Positions 1 to 6,764 of a stretch of 7,382 bases of DNA are shown here, piece after piece. The stretch spans positions 1,764-9,145 of the forward strand of contig QHXH01000030.1 in assembly GCA_003222855.1 (NCBI GenBank). The letters run 5' to 3'. Numbering within the stretch: position 1 is the first letter of the stretch; each line of letters opens with the position of its first letter. Both the position numbers and the translations under genes were made by a program. The notes below the pieces were generated by a model. It saw only the letters and a program-made list of their open reading frames with translations, had not been told where the DNA came from and ran no database searches. The stretch is from Acidobacteriota bacterium (GTDB taxonomy: Bacteria; Acidobacteriota; Blastocatellia; Pyrinomonadales; Pyrinomonadaceae).

Positions 1-582
1 TCGGCTACTGACACGTGGCTAGCCATGGGCGAAGCAGTCAGCAAAGCGATTACCAATCCGATGGCCGTCTTTTGGATTTTGTTGGTGTGGGGCGGCTTCC
101 TGATGTTTACCGACGTGCATTCAAAACGCTATCGAATTATCGCCGGGACGTTGCACGGATTAACTCACGTCCTGGCTGTTTTTTTCATCGGGTGGTTCGC
201 TACTTACGTCAGCGTAAAACTCAGCCTGTACTGGTTCCATAAGGGATTCTTCACTCCGCATCAATTGCTGATCGCGGCCGTGATCATCTTCGTGCTGGGA
301 TGGATTGTTGGATCAATCGTGATGGGTGTTTATCTGTTTATCTCATTGAATATTTTCAAGCGGCACTCGAACGAAGCGTTCTCTGCGCTGGCTTGTCCCG
401 ATTGGAAAAATTTCCTTCGTCTGAGGATCGACGCGCAAGGAGGTTTGACGATCTTTCCGATTGGCATTCGGCGAGTAGCGCGCAAGTGGAAGACGACCGG
501 CGCGTCAGACGGTCCCGGCTATGTCTCTGACGACTCCAAAGCAACGCCACCGGAGTTGATCGAACAACCGATTAGCATCTGA
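1..582 (+). CDS. C-terminal part of a membrane protein, possibly a membrane-anchored metallophosphoesterase (5' end outside window)
   Basis: The frame is open from base 1, so this is the last 193 residues of a longer protein. The first ATG (base 25) has no Shine-Dalgarno sequence and is probably internal. Three hydrophobic segments are visible, at about residues 20-38, 46-68 and 88-118 of the visible part. A soluble tail follows, with a WKNFLRLRID block and then LTIFPIGIRRVARKWK. From memory, this tail resembles the end of large bacterial calcineurin-like phosphoesterases that carry a membrane region after the catalytic domain. The metal-binding phosphoesterase motifs themselves would lie upstream and cannot be seen, so the family call is inference. 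The last residues (about 160-193) are polar and look disordered. The gene runs against the GMC oxidoreductase gene, with 9 bp between the two stop codons. If the family call is wrong, it is simply a polytopic membrane protein of unknown function. Confidence 0.8.
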   Translation, partial: SATDTWLAMGEAVSKAITNPMAVFWILLVWGGFLMFTDVHSKRYRIIAGTLHGLTHVLAVFFIGWFATYVSVKLSLYWFHKGFFTPHQLLIAAVIIFVLGWIVGSIVMGVYLFISLNIFKRHSNEAFSALACPDWKNFLRLRIDAQGGLTIFPIGIRRVARKWKTTGASDGPGYVSDDSKATPPELIEQPISI

Positions 583-591
583 CTCTAACAG

Positions 592-2235
592 TTATTGCGA
601 ACTCACGATGCGATTGACAATTCGTTCCGACAACGCACTGATTGTCGCCGAAGGATTGACCGACAGTGCCGTGGGAATGATCGAACCATCGGACACATAC
701 AGATTCGGATAGTTCCAGACCTCGCCGAACTCGTTAACGACGCCTTCGTTTGAGTCGTCAGACATCGCACAGCCGCCGAGCGGATGCGCCGTCAGCAGCT
801 TTCGCCACGGCCAACCCCATAGGACGCTCGTCATGTACTCGCCGCCGATGGCGCGGCTCAGCTCCTTCAAAGTCTTTTCCATCTCAGAAAACATCGCGCG
901 GCTGCGACGGCTGTTCCAATCAATCTCCAAATTTCCTTCCGCCAGTTTCATGCGTCCGTCGGCCGCATCGGTCCCCATGCCCAGATAAGGAAGAAACTTT
1001 GTGGTCACGCCGCCTTTGAATAACTTGTCGGCGCCGTCGGTAAATGCCGAGCCGTGATCGAGGCCGAGCGTCCGCATGAAATATTTGCGAAAGAACAGCG
1101 AAAGGTTCTTGAGCCGGCGAGGGACCGGCAGCGCGCTTTCCAGATACCAAAGAAACGGATCAGGAAAACCGAGGTCCTGGATCATGATCCGGTTGTTCGC
1201 AGTCGAGCAGTCGATGGCGGCGGTGATACTTGGCCCCGCGCCCGGATCGACTTCGCGATTCGATTCCAGTGTGCCCGCCAAAAGAAAATCTCCGTTGCCG
1301 GAAAACTTTGTGCCCAGCGCGCGGCTAAGATTCGGCAGGGTCTTATGAAGGTCACGACAACGCAACAGGATTTCAGTCGAGCCGAGGGCCCCGGCGGATA
1401 TGATCACCTTACGGCCCACAACCGAACCCGGACGAGAAAGAGGATCCGGCTTAGCAGAGCGCTGATCGAATCTGTCACCATTGACTGTGAGTGGCCGCGA
1501 ATCGGCCGTCTCAAGATCGAACTGGCGAAAGTGAACGCGATATCCGTTTGTTTCGACCGGGTCGATTGGTTCGATCTTCTCGACTTGATGCAGCGGATAA
1601 ACTTCCGCGCCATTTTTCTCGGCGAGTGGAATGTAATTGAGATCGAGCGTGTTCTTCGCATGAACGTGACAGCCGAGCATGCAGTTCCCACAGTAAACAC
1701 AACCTTCCTGAACGATGCCCTGGCGGTTAACTTTTTCCGGCCCGGTGTAGACGCAAATCTCCATCAGTTCCGGTTTGCGGCCGGCATTCTCAGCGGCGGC
1801 GATGAACGCCTGCGTCCGCGGCGGCATGTCGAGGTCCACCGGCGGCGTCAGCGGCCGAGCTTCGAGCATATCGCGCGCCTGGTCGTAGAAAGGATCGAGG
1901 ACGTCGCGCTTAACACCTCTGGGCCAGCGCGGATTTTCGAAGATCTCTTTTGGGGTGCGAATGTGAACGTTGAAATAGACGAGCGAGCCGCCACCGACAC
2001 CGCTTGCCTGAATGATGTCGATGTTTTCGAAGGCGCGATAATCAAGCAGCCCCAGATCGCTGTAGTTCCAGAACGAGCGCGCTACCTGTCCGGTCGTGCG
2101 CGGAAAATCTTTCTTGCCCCAACGCTTGCCGCGCTCGAGGATGCAAACTGAGCGTCCGGCCTGGGCGAGACGGCACGCGTTGATAGCTCCGCCAAAGCCT
2201 GAGCCGATGACTACCACATCATAGGTGTCCTTCAT
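592..2235 (-). CDS. GMC-family FAD oxidoreductase, cholesterol-oxidase-like, with four-cysteine cluster
   Basis: This 547-residue flavoprotein probably oxidises an alcohol or sterol-like hydroxyl group with FAD. The Rossmann motif GSGFGG is at residues 11-16, and E34 ends the second strand in the position that binds the FAD ribose. ASGVGGGSLVYFNV (77-90) matches the second FAD/substrate segment of the GMC family. Residues 179-189 hold C179, C182, C185 and C189 (CX2CX2CX3C), followed by AKNTLDLNY, a block typical of the cholesterol-oxidase-like subgroup. Near the C-terminus, H484 in HPLGGC and N527 in SVNPSATI correspond to the catalytic His/Asn pair. No signal peptide or twin-arginine motif is seen, so the protein is probably cytosolic. 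The ATG overlaps the stop of the upstream gene (ATGA) and has no clear ribosome binding site, which suggests translational coupling. It is the last gene of a three-gene operon. The length is normal for the family. The substrate is unknown; the sterol link rests only on subfamily resemblance. Confidence 0.93.
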   Translation of the reverse strand: MKDTYDVVVIGSGFGGAINACRLAQAGRSVCILERGKRWGKKDFPRTTGQVARSFWNYSDLGLLDYRAFENIDIIQASGVGGGSLVYFNVHIRTPKEIFENPRWPRGVKRDVLDPFYDQARDMLEARPLTPPVDLDMPPRTQAFIAAAENAGRKPELMEICVYTGPEKVNRQGIVQEGCVYCGNCMLGCHVHAKNTLDLNYIPLAEKNGAEVYPLHQVEKIEPIDPVETNGYRVHFRQFDLETADSRPLTVNGDRFDQRSAKPDPLSRPGSVVGRKVIISAGALGSTEILLRCRDLHKTLPNLSRALGTKFSGNGDFLLAGTLESNREVDPGAGPSITAAIDCSTANNRIMIQDLGFPDPFLWYLESALPVPRRLKNLSLFFRKYFMRTLGLDHGSAFTDGADKLFKGGVTTKFLPYLGMGTDAADGRMKLAEGNLEIDWNSRRSRAMFSEMEKTLKELSRAIGGEYMTSVLWGWPWRKLLTAHPLGGCAMSDDSNEGVVNEFGEVWNYPNLYVSDGSIIPTALSVNPSATISALSERIVNRIVSSQ

Positions 2236-4061
2236 GTGTTGGAAAGATCAAAACCAATCCGCAGACGCCTTTGGTGCCATTCTTCGTCCATCAAAAGGAA
2301 GTACCCGAACAACTTGTACTTGTATTCTTCGATCGGTGTCTGCGGGTCCCACGGTTTCAGCCAGTCAGTCGCGTAGATCAAAAGCCCGAGATAAAGCCCC
2401 TCTGCGATCTGCGCAATCTCATCGATACAGAAACAGTCCGGCGGAATATTTCGCAGAGGCTTCCAGCGATAGTTGAACTGATAGATCTTTTTGCCTATGT
2501 TTTCCGGCAGCATGCTCGGCTTGTTAGGCCGGCCAATGAAGAAAAACGTGTGCGCGTCATAGCCGTACTGCTGATGTTCCTCGGGCGTTGCGTCTTCCAT
2601 GCGCACCCCGGCGAGCTTCGAGACTTCGCGCGTGAACTTCTCTTTCAACGTGCGAAAGGCAACGGTGTTCGAGCAATTGAATGCCGGATCGGATCCCATC
2701 GGCTCGCCGCCTTCCGTCCACTTTGCCAATTCCGCCTCATCGATTGGATTAAACTTCTTTCCCGTCCAGGGCGAGAAAAAGCGCGACGCCTGCCAGGCGA
2801 CGTTGATCGTGTTTTCGTGGAAAGGCGCGAGCAATCCCTGGCTCTGCCATGAGATTAGCGCGCCGCGATAGAAGCCATTCATCGTCTGCGGTCCGATGCC
2901 TGCATTGAAAAGGGCATGCAGTTTGTCGAAAACCGGCGAGACAGTTTTGTGCTCGGCCATCAAAACGTCCGAATACGATTTCAGCATGCGCATAATGTCG
3001 CCTGAGGTTTGTATGTCGGCGCGTACTTCATCCAGCCGGGCAGAATCGACATCTCCATCCGCCGGGTCAGCCAGGGTCAGCGTGCTGAATTTGTCGATGG
3101 GCGGAGTGGCAGCGACGGCCGGCGCCGATGTCTGCGGCCCCTCCGCGGGAACCGCGGCGTCCGGCATTTCCAGGAAGGGGAACAGTCGTTTCGCTTCCGC
3201 GTTCCAAAACGGCTCGAACAAAAGGAAATAGCCGAAATGTTGATAATGATAATGCGCCGGAGGAACGGTTGGATCGTATCGCTCGAGCAGATGATCCGTA
3301 GCAAACAGCACCTGGCCCAGATATAAACCGTCGGCGATTTGGACCATCTCATCGACGAGGTAAGTCAATGGCGGGAAGTTATTGAGTGCGTGATGACGGT
3401 AGTTCAATCGAAAGACTTCGCGCGGCGTGCCCGGATACATCGACAGTGCGCGATGGGCCGCGAAGTGTCCACCTTTTAATTCATAACCGTATTTTGATGT
3501 CTCATCTTCAGTGGCGTTCTGCAAATGCCACATGAAGGTGAGCAATGCGGTGGCTGCGATATTGACCGGCGCACCTTCGATGCGATTGAAATGATTAATG
3601 CCGCGAAGTACTTTGATATCACTCGAAACTGTCTTGCCGACAGTCCGGGCCCGGTCGTCATCAGTCATCGGCGTATAGCTTTTCCCCGCCCAGGGACATT
3701 GGCCGACGATGATTGAGCCCCAGATGAAGCCAAGCAAATTGCCGAACTCTGCGGCGGCCCCATGCAAATCGCCGGTGCGCAGACCGGGCGCCACGCCGTA
3801 GTAATGGCCGTCGAGCGAATCGAACGCGTCACCCAATTCAAAGAGCTTGGCCATCTTCTGAAAGGGCGGCGCATCGTTATTCAGGTTGCCCTGGAGCAGC
3901 GCCATGTAATCCTTCATCATTTCAAGCACGGATGACGCTATGGAAAGATCCGTTTTGATGTCGTTGACCAACGGATCGTTTCTGTCTGCTCCGCCCAGAC
4001 AAGTCAAAGTCCGGAGAGTTGTATCTTCGCCGGTGGCCCCGGCGGAAGCGTTTAATGCCAT
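2232..4061 (-). CDS. Protein of unknown function with two tandem copies of one ~260-residue domain
   Basis: I do not recognise a named family for this 609-residue protein. It is clearly an internal duplication. Copy 1 spans about residues 35-300 and copy 2 about 347-605, joined by a Pro/Ala-rich linker. Matching blocks lie 308-311 residues apart: GHYYG (85) and GFYRG (396); PWAGKSYTP (123) and PWTGKKFNP (431); YGY (191) and YGY (499); NYRHHALNNFPP (220) and NYRWKPLRNIPP (530); DEMVQIADGLYLG (237) and DEIAQIAEGLYLG (547); FGYFLL (276 and 585). There is no signal peptide or convincing membrane span. The start at 4061 is supported by AAAGGAG six bases upstream. It lies 24 bp after the propeller gene and overlaps the GMC gene by 4 bp, so all three should be made together. 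The GxYxG...WxGKx(Y/F) order loosely recalls the small GXWXG/DUF4334 proteins, which are lipocalin-like; this is a weak lead. It could be a binding or carrier partner of the flavoprotein, or an enzyme itself. Confidence 0.93.
   Translation of the reverse strand: MALNASAGATGEDTTLRTLTCLGGADRNDPLVNDIKTDLSIASSVLEMMKDYMALLQGNLNNDAPPFQKMAKLFELGDAFDSLDGHYYGVAPGLRTGDLHGAAAEFGNLLGFIWGSIIVGQCPWAGKSYTPMTDDDRARTVGKTVSSDIKVLRGINHFNRIEGAPVNIAATALLTFMWHLQNATEDETSKYGYELKGGHFAAHRALSMYPGTPREVFRLNYRHHALNNFPPLTYLVDEMVQIADGLYLGQVLFATDHLLERYDPTVPPAHYHYQHFGYFLLFEPFWNAEAKRLFPFLEMPDAAVPAEGPQTSAPAVAATPPIDKFSTLTLADPADGDVDSARLDEVRADIQTSGDIMRMLKSYSDVLMAEHKTVSPVFDKLHALFNAGIGPQTMNGFYRGALISWQSQGLLAPFHENTINVAWQASRFFSPWTGKKFNPIDEAELAKWTEGGEPMGSDPAFNCSNTVAFRTLKEKFTREVSKLAGVRMEDATPEEHQQYGYDAHTFFFIGRPNKPSMLPENIGKKIYQFNYRWKPLRNIPPDCFCIDEIAQIAEGLYLGLLIYATDWLKPWDPQTPIEEYKYKLFGYFLLMDEEWHQRRLRIGFDLSNT
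2247..3023 (-). repeat. Second copy of the internal domain duplication (residues ~347-605)
   Basis: This copy carries GFYRG, PWTGKKFNP, YGY, NYRWKPLRNIPP, DEIAQIAEGLYLG and FGYFLL. It has extra cysteines (C463, C543, C545) that copy 1 lacks at the matching places, so the two copies may have diverged in role. Confidence 0.85.
3162..3959 (-). repeat. First copy of the internal domain duplication (residues ~35-300)
   Basis: This copy carries GHYYG, PWAGKSYTP, YGY, NYRHHALNNFPP, DEMVQIADGLYLG and FGYFLL in the same order and at nearly the same spacing as copy 2. Identity outside these blocks is low, so the duplication is old. Confidence 0.85.
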
Positions 4062-4067
4062 AACGAA

Positions 4068-4074
4068 CTCCTTT
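4068..4074 (-). promoter_or_regulatory. Ribosome binding site of the duplicated-domain gene
   Basis: The minus strand reads AAAGGAG, then six bases, then ATG at 4061. It lies within the 24-bp gap after the propeller stop codon, so the gene has its own strong initiation signal, unlike the GMC gene after it. Confidence 0.8.
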
Positions 4075-4085
4075 CATTGCGCTCG

Positions 4086-5330
4086 CTAGCGCGCAATCAA
4101 TTCACTATGATGAACGCCCAGGTGATAACCAAAGAAGCTATTCGTAAGCTGATAGTGATTGTATCCACCGCGGCCGGTGACCTTCTTACGGAACGGCAGC
4201 AGCTTCTCGTAAACTTTGCGATAGGTTTTGCGGTCGTAAACCGCAATTGTGTTGTAGCCGCGATTGCCGACCACGATGTACTTGCCGTCCGGCGATACGC
4301 GTGTCGCGTAAATACCGTCCAGGATTCTCCAGCCGGTGATCTGAAGAGTTTGCAGCATATAGTGAGTGCTGCTCGCGGTCGCTTTGCGAGACATCGCGCC
4401 GAGCAGCGTGTGCAACTGATCGTTGAGACTAAACAGGCGAGTGGTGAATCGCGGAATGCATTCGAGGAAACGGAATTCAGCGAAACGTTCGAGCGGAATT
4501 TCCAGCACGCCATGACTCCCGCCGCTGGCGACGTACATGGTGTTGTCGTAAATCTCGACGTCAGAGTTCAGGTGGCCGGGAAACTCGGCAGCGCTGCTCC
4601 AGGTGCGCGTGATCTTCGCCGTCGGCAGATCGATCTCGTAGATGTACTCGCGCACGTAACCGGGCGACCAGTTCACCCAGTCTTCATGATCCGTGATTAA
4701 TGAATATGTGAGCGCGTAGCCGACGGGTTTCTCAGGATGAACCCGGCAATGCCAGACATTGTTCTGCACCCAAATCTTTCGTGAACGCTTTTTCGGATCA
4801 GGTTCCTGAAGATCGAAGACGCCGACTTGCCGCACGTCTTTTTTCTCTGGTCCCAGATCGCCCATGAGGATATAGCGGTGCGTCGAGTCCCAGCGCAGCT
4901 CGTGCGCATTCTCCAAATAATGCGGCCCGAGATTCGTTGGATTCTTTAGATCGTCGACGCGAAAATGATAGAGATGGTCGCCCACCGCGCCGATGAAACT
5001 GGCGCTGTCCGGATACCAGAGATGATGTGTGTTCGAGCGCATGCGATACGAGCACTCTTCGAAGTACATGGTTGATTGACGCGCGACTTCACGAATGTTG
5101 TTTGCGTTCTCGATGTCCAACAACAGAATTGTTTGACTGAAATTTCCGAGCAGCGCGAGCTTTCCATTCGGCGCCAGCGAGGGATTGTGGCCGGAACTGA
5201 TGCCGTCGAAATGCTGGATGTAGAACTTGCGTTCGGGCCAATCAAACCGCAGCACGCCGGCGCTGCCGACGAGGCCATCCAAATCTGGTCCATCCAATGC
5301 GTAGTAAACGCTAAAAGGTTGGTCAGCCAT
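4086..5330 (-). CDS. Beta-propeller (YncE/YVTN-like) repeat protein, histidine-rich, function unknown
   Basis: The 414 residues fall into repeated strand-turn units typical of a propeller, for example NPSLAPNGKLALLGNFSQTI (49-68) and VSPDGKYIVVGNRGYNTIAV (345-364), with blade-like units between. A histidine stands at the start of several units: H48, H102/H103, H143, H194 and H253, with H392 possibly matching in the last. In propellers these positions tend to face the central channel, so a metal or cofactor site is conceivable but unproven. The ATG at 5330 was chosen because AGAAGGAG sits five bases upstream. The frame stays open for 51 more codons, to a stop at 5484-5486, but only a TTG at 5468 without a ribosome binding site could start there. 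With the chosen start no signal peptide is seen. It is the first gene of the operon with the duplicated-domain protein and the GMC oxidoreductase. Known relatives of propellers include binding proteins, lactonases and metal-dependent oxygenases; I cannot choose among them. Confidence 0.9.
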   Translation of the reverse strand: MADQPFSVYYALDGPDLDGLVGSAGVLRFDWPERKFYIQHFDGISSGHNPSLAPNGKLALLGNFSQTILLLDIENANNIREVARQSTMYFEECSYRMRSNTHHLWYPDSASFIGAVGDHLYHFRVDDLKNPTNLGPHYLENAHELRWDSTHRYILMGDLGPEKKDVRQVGVFDLQEPDPKKRSRKIWVQNNVWHCRVHPEKPVGYALTYSLITDHEDWVNWSPGYVREYIYEIDLPTAKITRTWSSAAEFPGHLNSDVEIYDNTMYVASGGSHGVLEIPLERFAEFRFLECIPRFTTRLFSLNDQLHTLLGAMSRKATASSTHYMLQTLQITGWRILDGIYATRVSPDGKYIVVGNRGYNTIAVYDRKTYRKVYEKLLPFRKKVTGRGGYNHYQLTNSFFGYHLGVHHSELIAR

Positions 5331-5335
5331 AGGGA

Positions 5336-5343
5336 CTCCTTCT
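5336..5343 (-). promoter_or_regulatory. Ribosome binding site of the propeller gene
   Basis: The minus strand reads AGAAGGAG, then five bases, then ATG at 5330. This strong site decides the start: it favours the 414-residue protein over the longer in-frame reading from TTG at 5468, which has no such site. Confidence 0.8.
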
Positions 5344-5564
5344 TGATTCGCGAGGAATGAACTGCCGGTGAGTTTGCGCGAACAAGCGGTCGCAGTCTCC
5401 GGCGATTTCAAATCATTAAGAGCGCTCGCGTGATAGGGGCTGAGCGCTTCGGCGCCAAGAAAAATCAATGCGAGAACAACGCGTTAACGACTGGCCGGAC
5501 GCGAGTGTGCAGCCAGGGCCGCAGCAGGCTCGTGAGTGCCCAGCCTCTTCGTAACGGTGCGCGA

Positions 5565-5593
5565 AAGATATGCGGCTTGGGCCGGAAAGTCAA
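5565..5593 (-). promoter_or_regulatory. Predicted sigma70-type promoter of the propeller-DUF-GMC operon
   Basis: On the minus strand a -35 box TTGACT (5593-5588) is followed by a 17-base spacer and a -10 box TATCTT (5570-5565). These match consensus at five and four of six positions. Transcription would start near 5558, giving a leader of about 230 nt before the ATG at 5330. It is the best promoter-like match I found in the 335-bp gap. A second TTGACT lies 29 bp upstream (5622-5617), but only a poor -10 follows it. Many environmental bacteria depart from the E. coli consensus, so this remains a prediction. Confidence 0.5.
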
Positions 5594-5605
5594 TATTTTT
5601 CCGGC
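5581..5605. repeat. Perfect 8-bp inverted repeat overlapping the -35 box (candidate operator)
   Basis: The arms GCCGGAAA (5581-5588) and TTTCCGGC (5598-5605) are exact reverse complements separated by 9 bases. Most of the predicted -35 box sits in the spacer and its last base is in the left arm. A dimeric regulator bound here would block RNA polymerase, so operator is the favoured reading. As RNA it could form a hairpin, but no U-run follows it on the minus strand, which argues against a terminator for the upstream gene. Confidence 0.5.
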
Positions 5606-5665
5606 ACCGCACGCGAAGTCAAAATGGCGGATGGTGAAGACGTATTGCTGTTAGCAAATATCTTG

Positions 5666-6727
5666 TTAAGGAACGTCGATAATCAAATCTTTGCCGGCAA
5701 AGGTGAAGTTTGGACGGCGGCGTCCTTTCATGTATTTGGCGGCTGTCTGCGAGAGCGCGGTGATCACAATCGGCAGCGCGATCGTCGCGTCGCAATTCAC
5801 GAACGAAGTCAGCGCGCCGCGGCCAAGCTTGCCATAGACCAGCGATTCGTCGAAGGCGACGGCGGTCGAGCGGCCGCCCGGATGCGGCGCGTCGGCAGAG
5901 AATTGAATCGCGTACTTGTGGCCGTGAACCTGTTGCTTGAAAATGTGCGCGGACATTTCTGTCTGCCGAAGAAAACTCTTGGTGATGCCGCCGCCGATGT
6001 TGATGACCCCTGAGACGCGGGCGCGGATGGCGATCTGGGCCATGTCGAGCACATCCTGCACGTTGTCAAATTGAAAGTTGTTCTTCTTTTCAAATCGAGA
6101 ACCCGCGATTCCCACGGCGATGCCACTGTCGGTAATGCCGGGACAAAAAACCGGAACCCGGGATTTATACGCGGCCGTCATAACTCCGTCTTCCGAGGCG
6201 ATTTCAGCCAGCTCACGCCCGAGCAGATGCAGAAACTCGCGCGTTGAATATGGCCGCGATTGATCGAGCTGACTGGCGAAACCGCCGACCCACTCTTCCG
6301 CCTCGTGATATTCCTCTTCGCTGGCCAGCAAATCCCACATGCGATTGATGTGCGAAGCTTCCAGCTCAGCGTCAGTCATGTTCGGATGCGCCTGAAAATG
6401 ATGGCGACCCAAGGTCTCGTGAAGATCGTGGAAGATCACCGAGCCTGAAAGCACCAGCACGTCGACGAAACGATTCTTGACGACATAAGCCAGCAGGCGT
6501 CGCATGCCGGCGGGAATCAATGCGCCCGACGCGGCCATCATGATGGTCGTGTTATCACCGAGCATGTCCAGCCAGATGCGATGCGATTCGGCGAGTTGCC
6601 GGCCACCAAAGCCGGTACCTTCCATCTTTTCGAGCAAGCCTGCTACGGAACGATCTCGATCGACCTGGACCGGACGCGTAGGAATCGTCAGGTATTTGCT
6701 CGGCTTCGGTTTTCGCTGTGTCACCAT
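5666..6727 (-). CDS. Bacterial deoxyhypusine synthase-like protein (probable polyamine aminobutyltransferase)
   Basis: The 353 residues match the deoxyhypusine synthase family along their length. Visible blocks are GTGFGGRQL near the N-terminus, ASGALIPAGMRRLL, a DLHETLGRHHF segment, SHINRMWDLL followed by YHEAEEW, GGG at 245-247, SADAPHPGGRS (277-287) and YGKL (298-301). K300 corresponds to the lysine that forms the aminobutyl intermediate in the human enzyme (K329). The double histidine after the GGG motif of the human enzyme is replaced by a KSF sequence here, as in bacterial relatives I recall. Eukaryotic and archaeal enzymes use spermidine and NAD to modify eIF5A. Bacteria lack eIF5A, so this protein more likely moves an aminobutyl group between free polyamines, making homospermidine. 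It lies 116 bp after arginine decarboxylase on the same strand, which supports that role. The ATG at 6727 has TAAGGAAG upstream with a rather long 12-base spacing. The precise product is inference. Confidence 0.92.
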   Translation of the reverse strand: MVTQRKPKPSKYLTIPTRPVQVDRDRSVAGLLEKMEGTGFGGRQLAESHRIWLDMLGDNTTIMMAASGALIPAGMRRLLAYVVKNRFVDVLVLSGSVIFHDLHETLGRHHFQAHPNMTDAELEASHINRMWDLLASEEEYHEAEEWVGGFASQLDQSRPYSTREFLHLLGRELAEIASEDGVMTAAYKSRVPVFCPGITDSGIAVGIAGSRFEKKNNFQFDNVQDVLDMAQIAIRARVSGVINIGGGITKSFLRQTEMSAHIFKQQVHGHKYAIQFSADAPHPGGRSTAVAFDESLVYGKLGRGALTSFVNCDATIALPIVITALSQTAAKYMKGRRRPNFTFAGKDLIIDVP

Positions 6728-6764
6728 AATGTTTTTGTTCTTCCTTATCCGAAAGAAATGTTTA

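Larger units (their letters stand above)
5331..5665 (-). other. 335-bp intergenic region: promoter, possible operator and long untranslated leader
   Basis: The gap separates the DHS-like gene from the propeller gene. It holds the predicted promoter and inverted repeat at 5565-5605, then a leader of about 230 nt. I see no tRNA, no recognised riboswitch and no convincing small gene. In the part next to the propeller gene (5331-5483) the propeller frame remains open but lacks a good start. AGCGCT occurs twice in the leader (around 5420 and 5445) and could pair as a 6-bp stem, which is too weak to call. Confidence 0.6.

Noticed and set aside
1054..2151. Long open frame of 365 codons on the plus strand
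   Set aside because: It lies wholly antisense to the GMC gene, whose motifs are unmistakable. Its translation is rich in Arg with no recognisable domain, as expected for a shadow frame in GC-rich DNA.
4077..4700. Plus-strand open frame of 207 codons
   Set aside because: It is antisense to the propeller gene, has no motif of its own, and its start overlaps the ribosome binding region of the duplicated-domain gene.
4086..5330. Naming the propeller a carotenoid oxygenase or SBP56 protein
   Set aside because: The histidine pattern is suggestive, but I do not see the signature sequence blocks of either family.
5331..5468. Longer 460-residue start (TTG at 5468) for the propeller protein
   Set aside because: No ribosome binding site precedes the TTG, whereas the ATG at 5330 has AGAAGGAG at ideal spacing.
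5430..5654. Small plus-strand frame in the intergenic gap
   Set aside because: It has no ribosome binding site, no recognisable motif, and it crosses the predicted minus-strand promoter.
5645..5657. TTGCT-GTT-AGCAA stem just after the DHS-like stop as a terminator
   Set aside because: It has only five base pairs and no U-run, so it is too weak to call.
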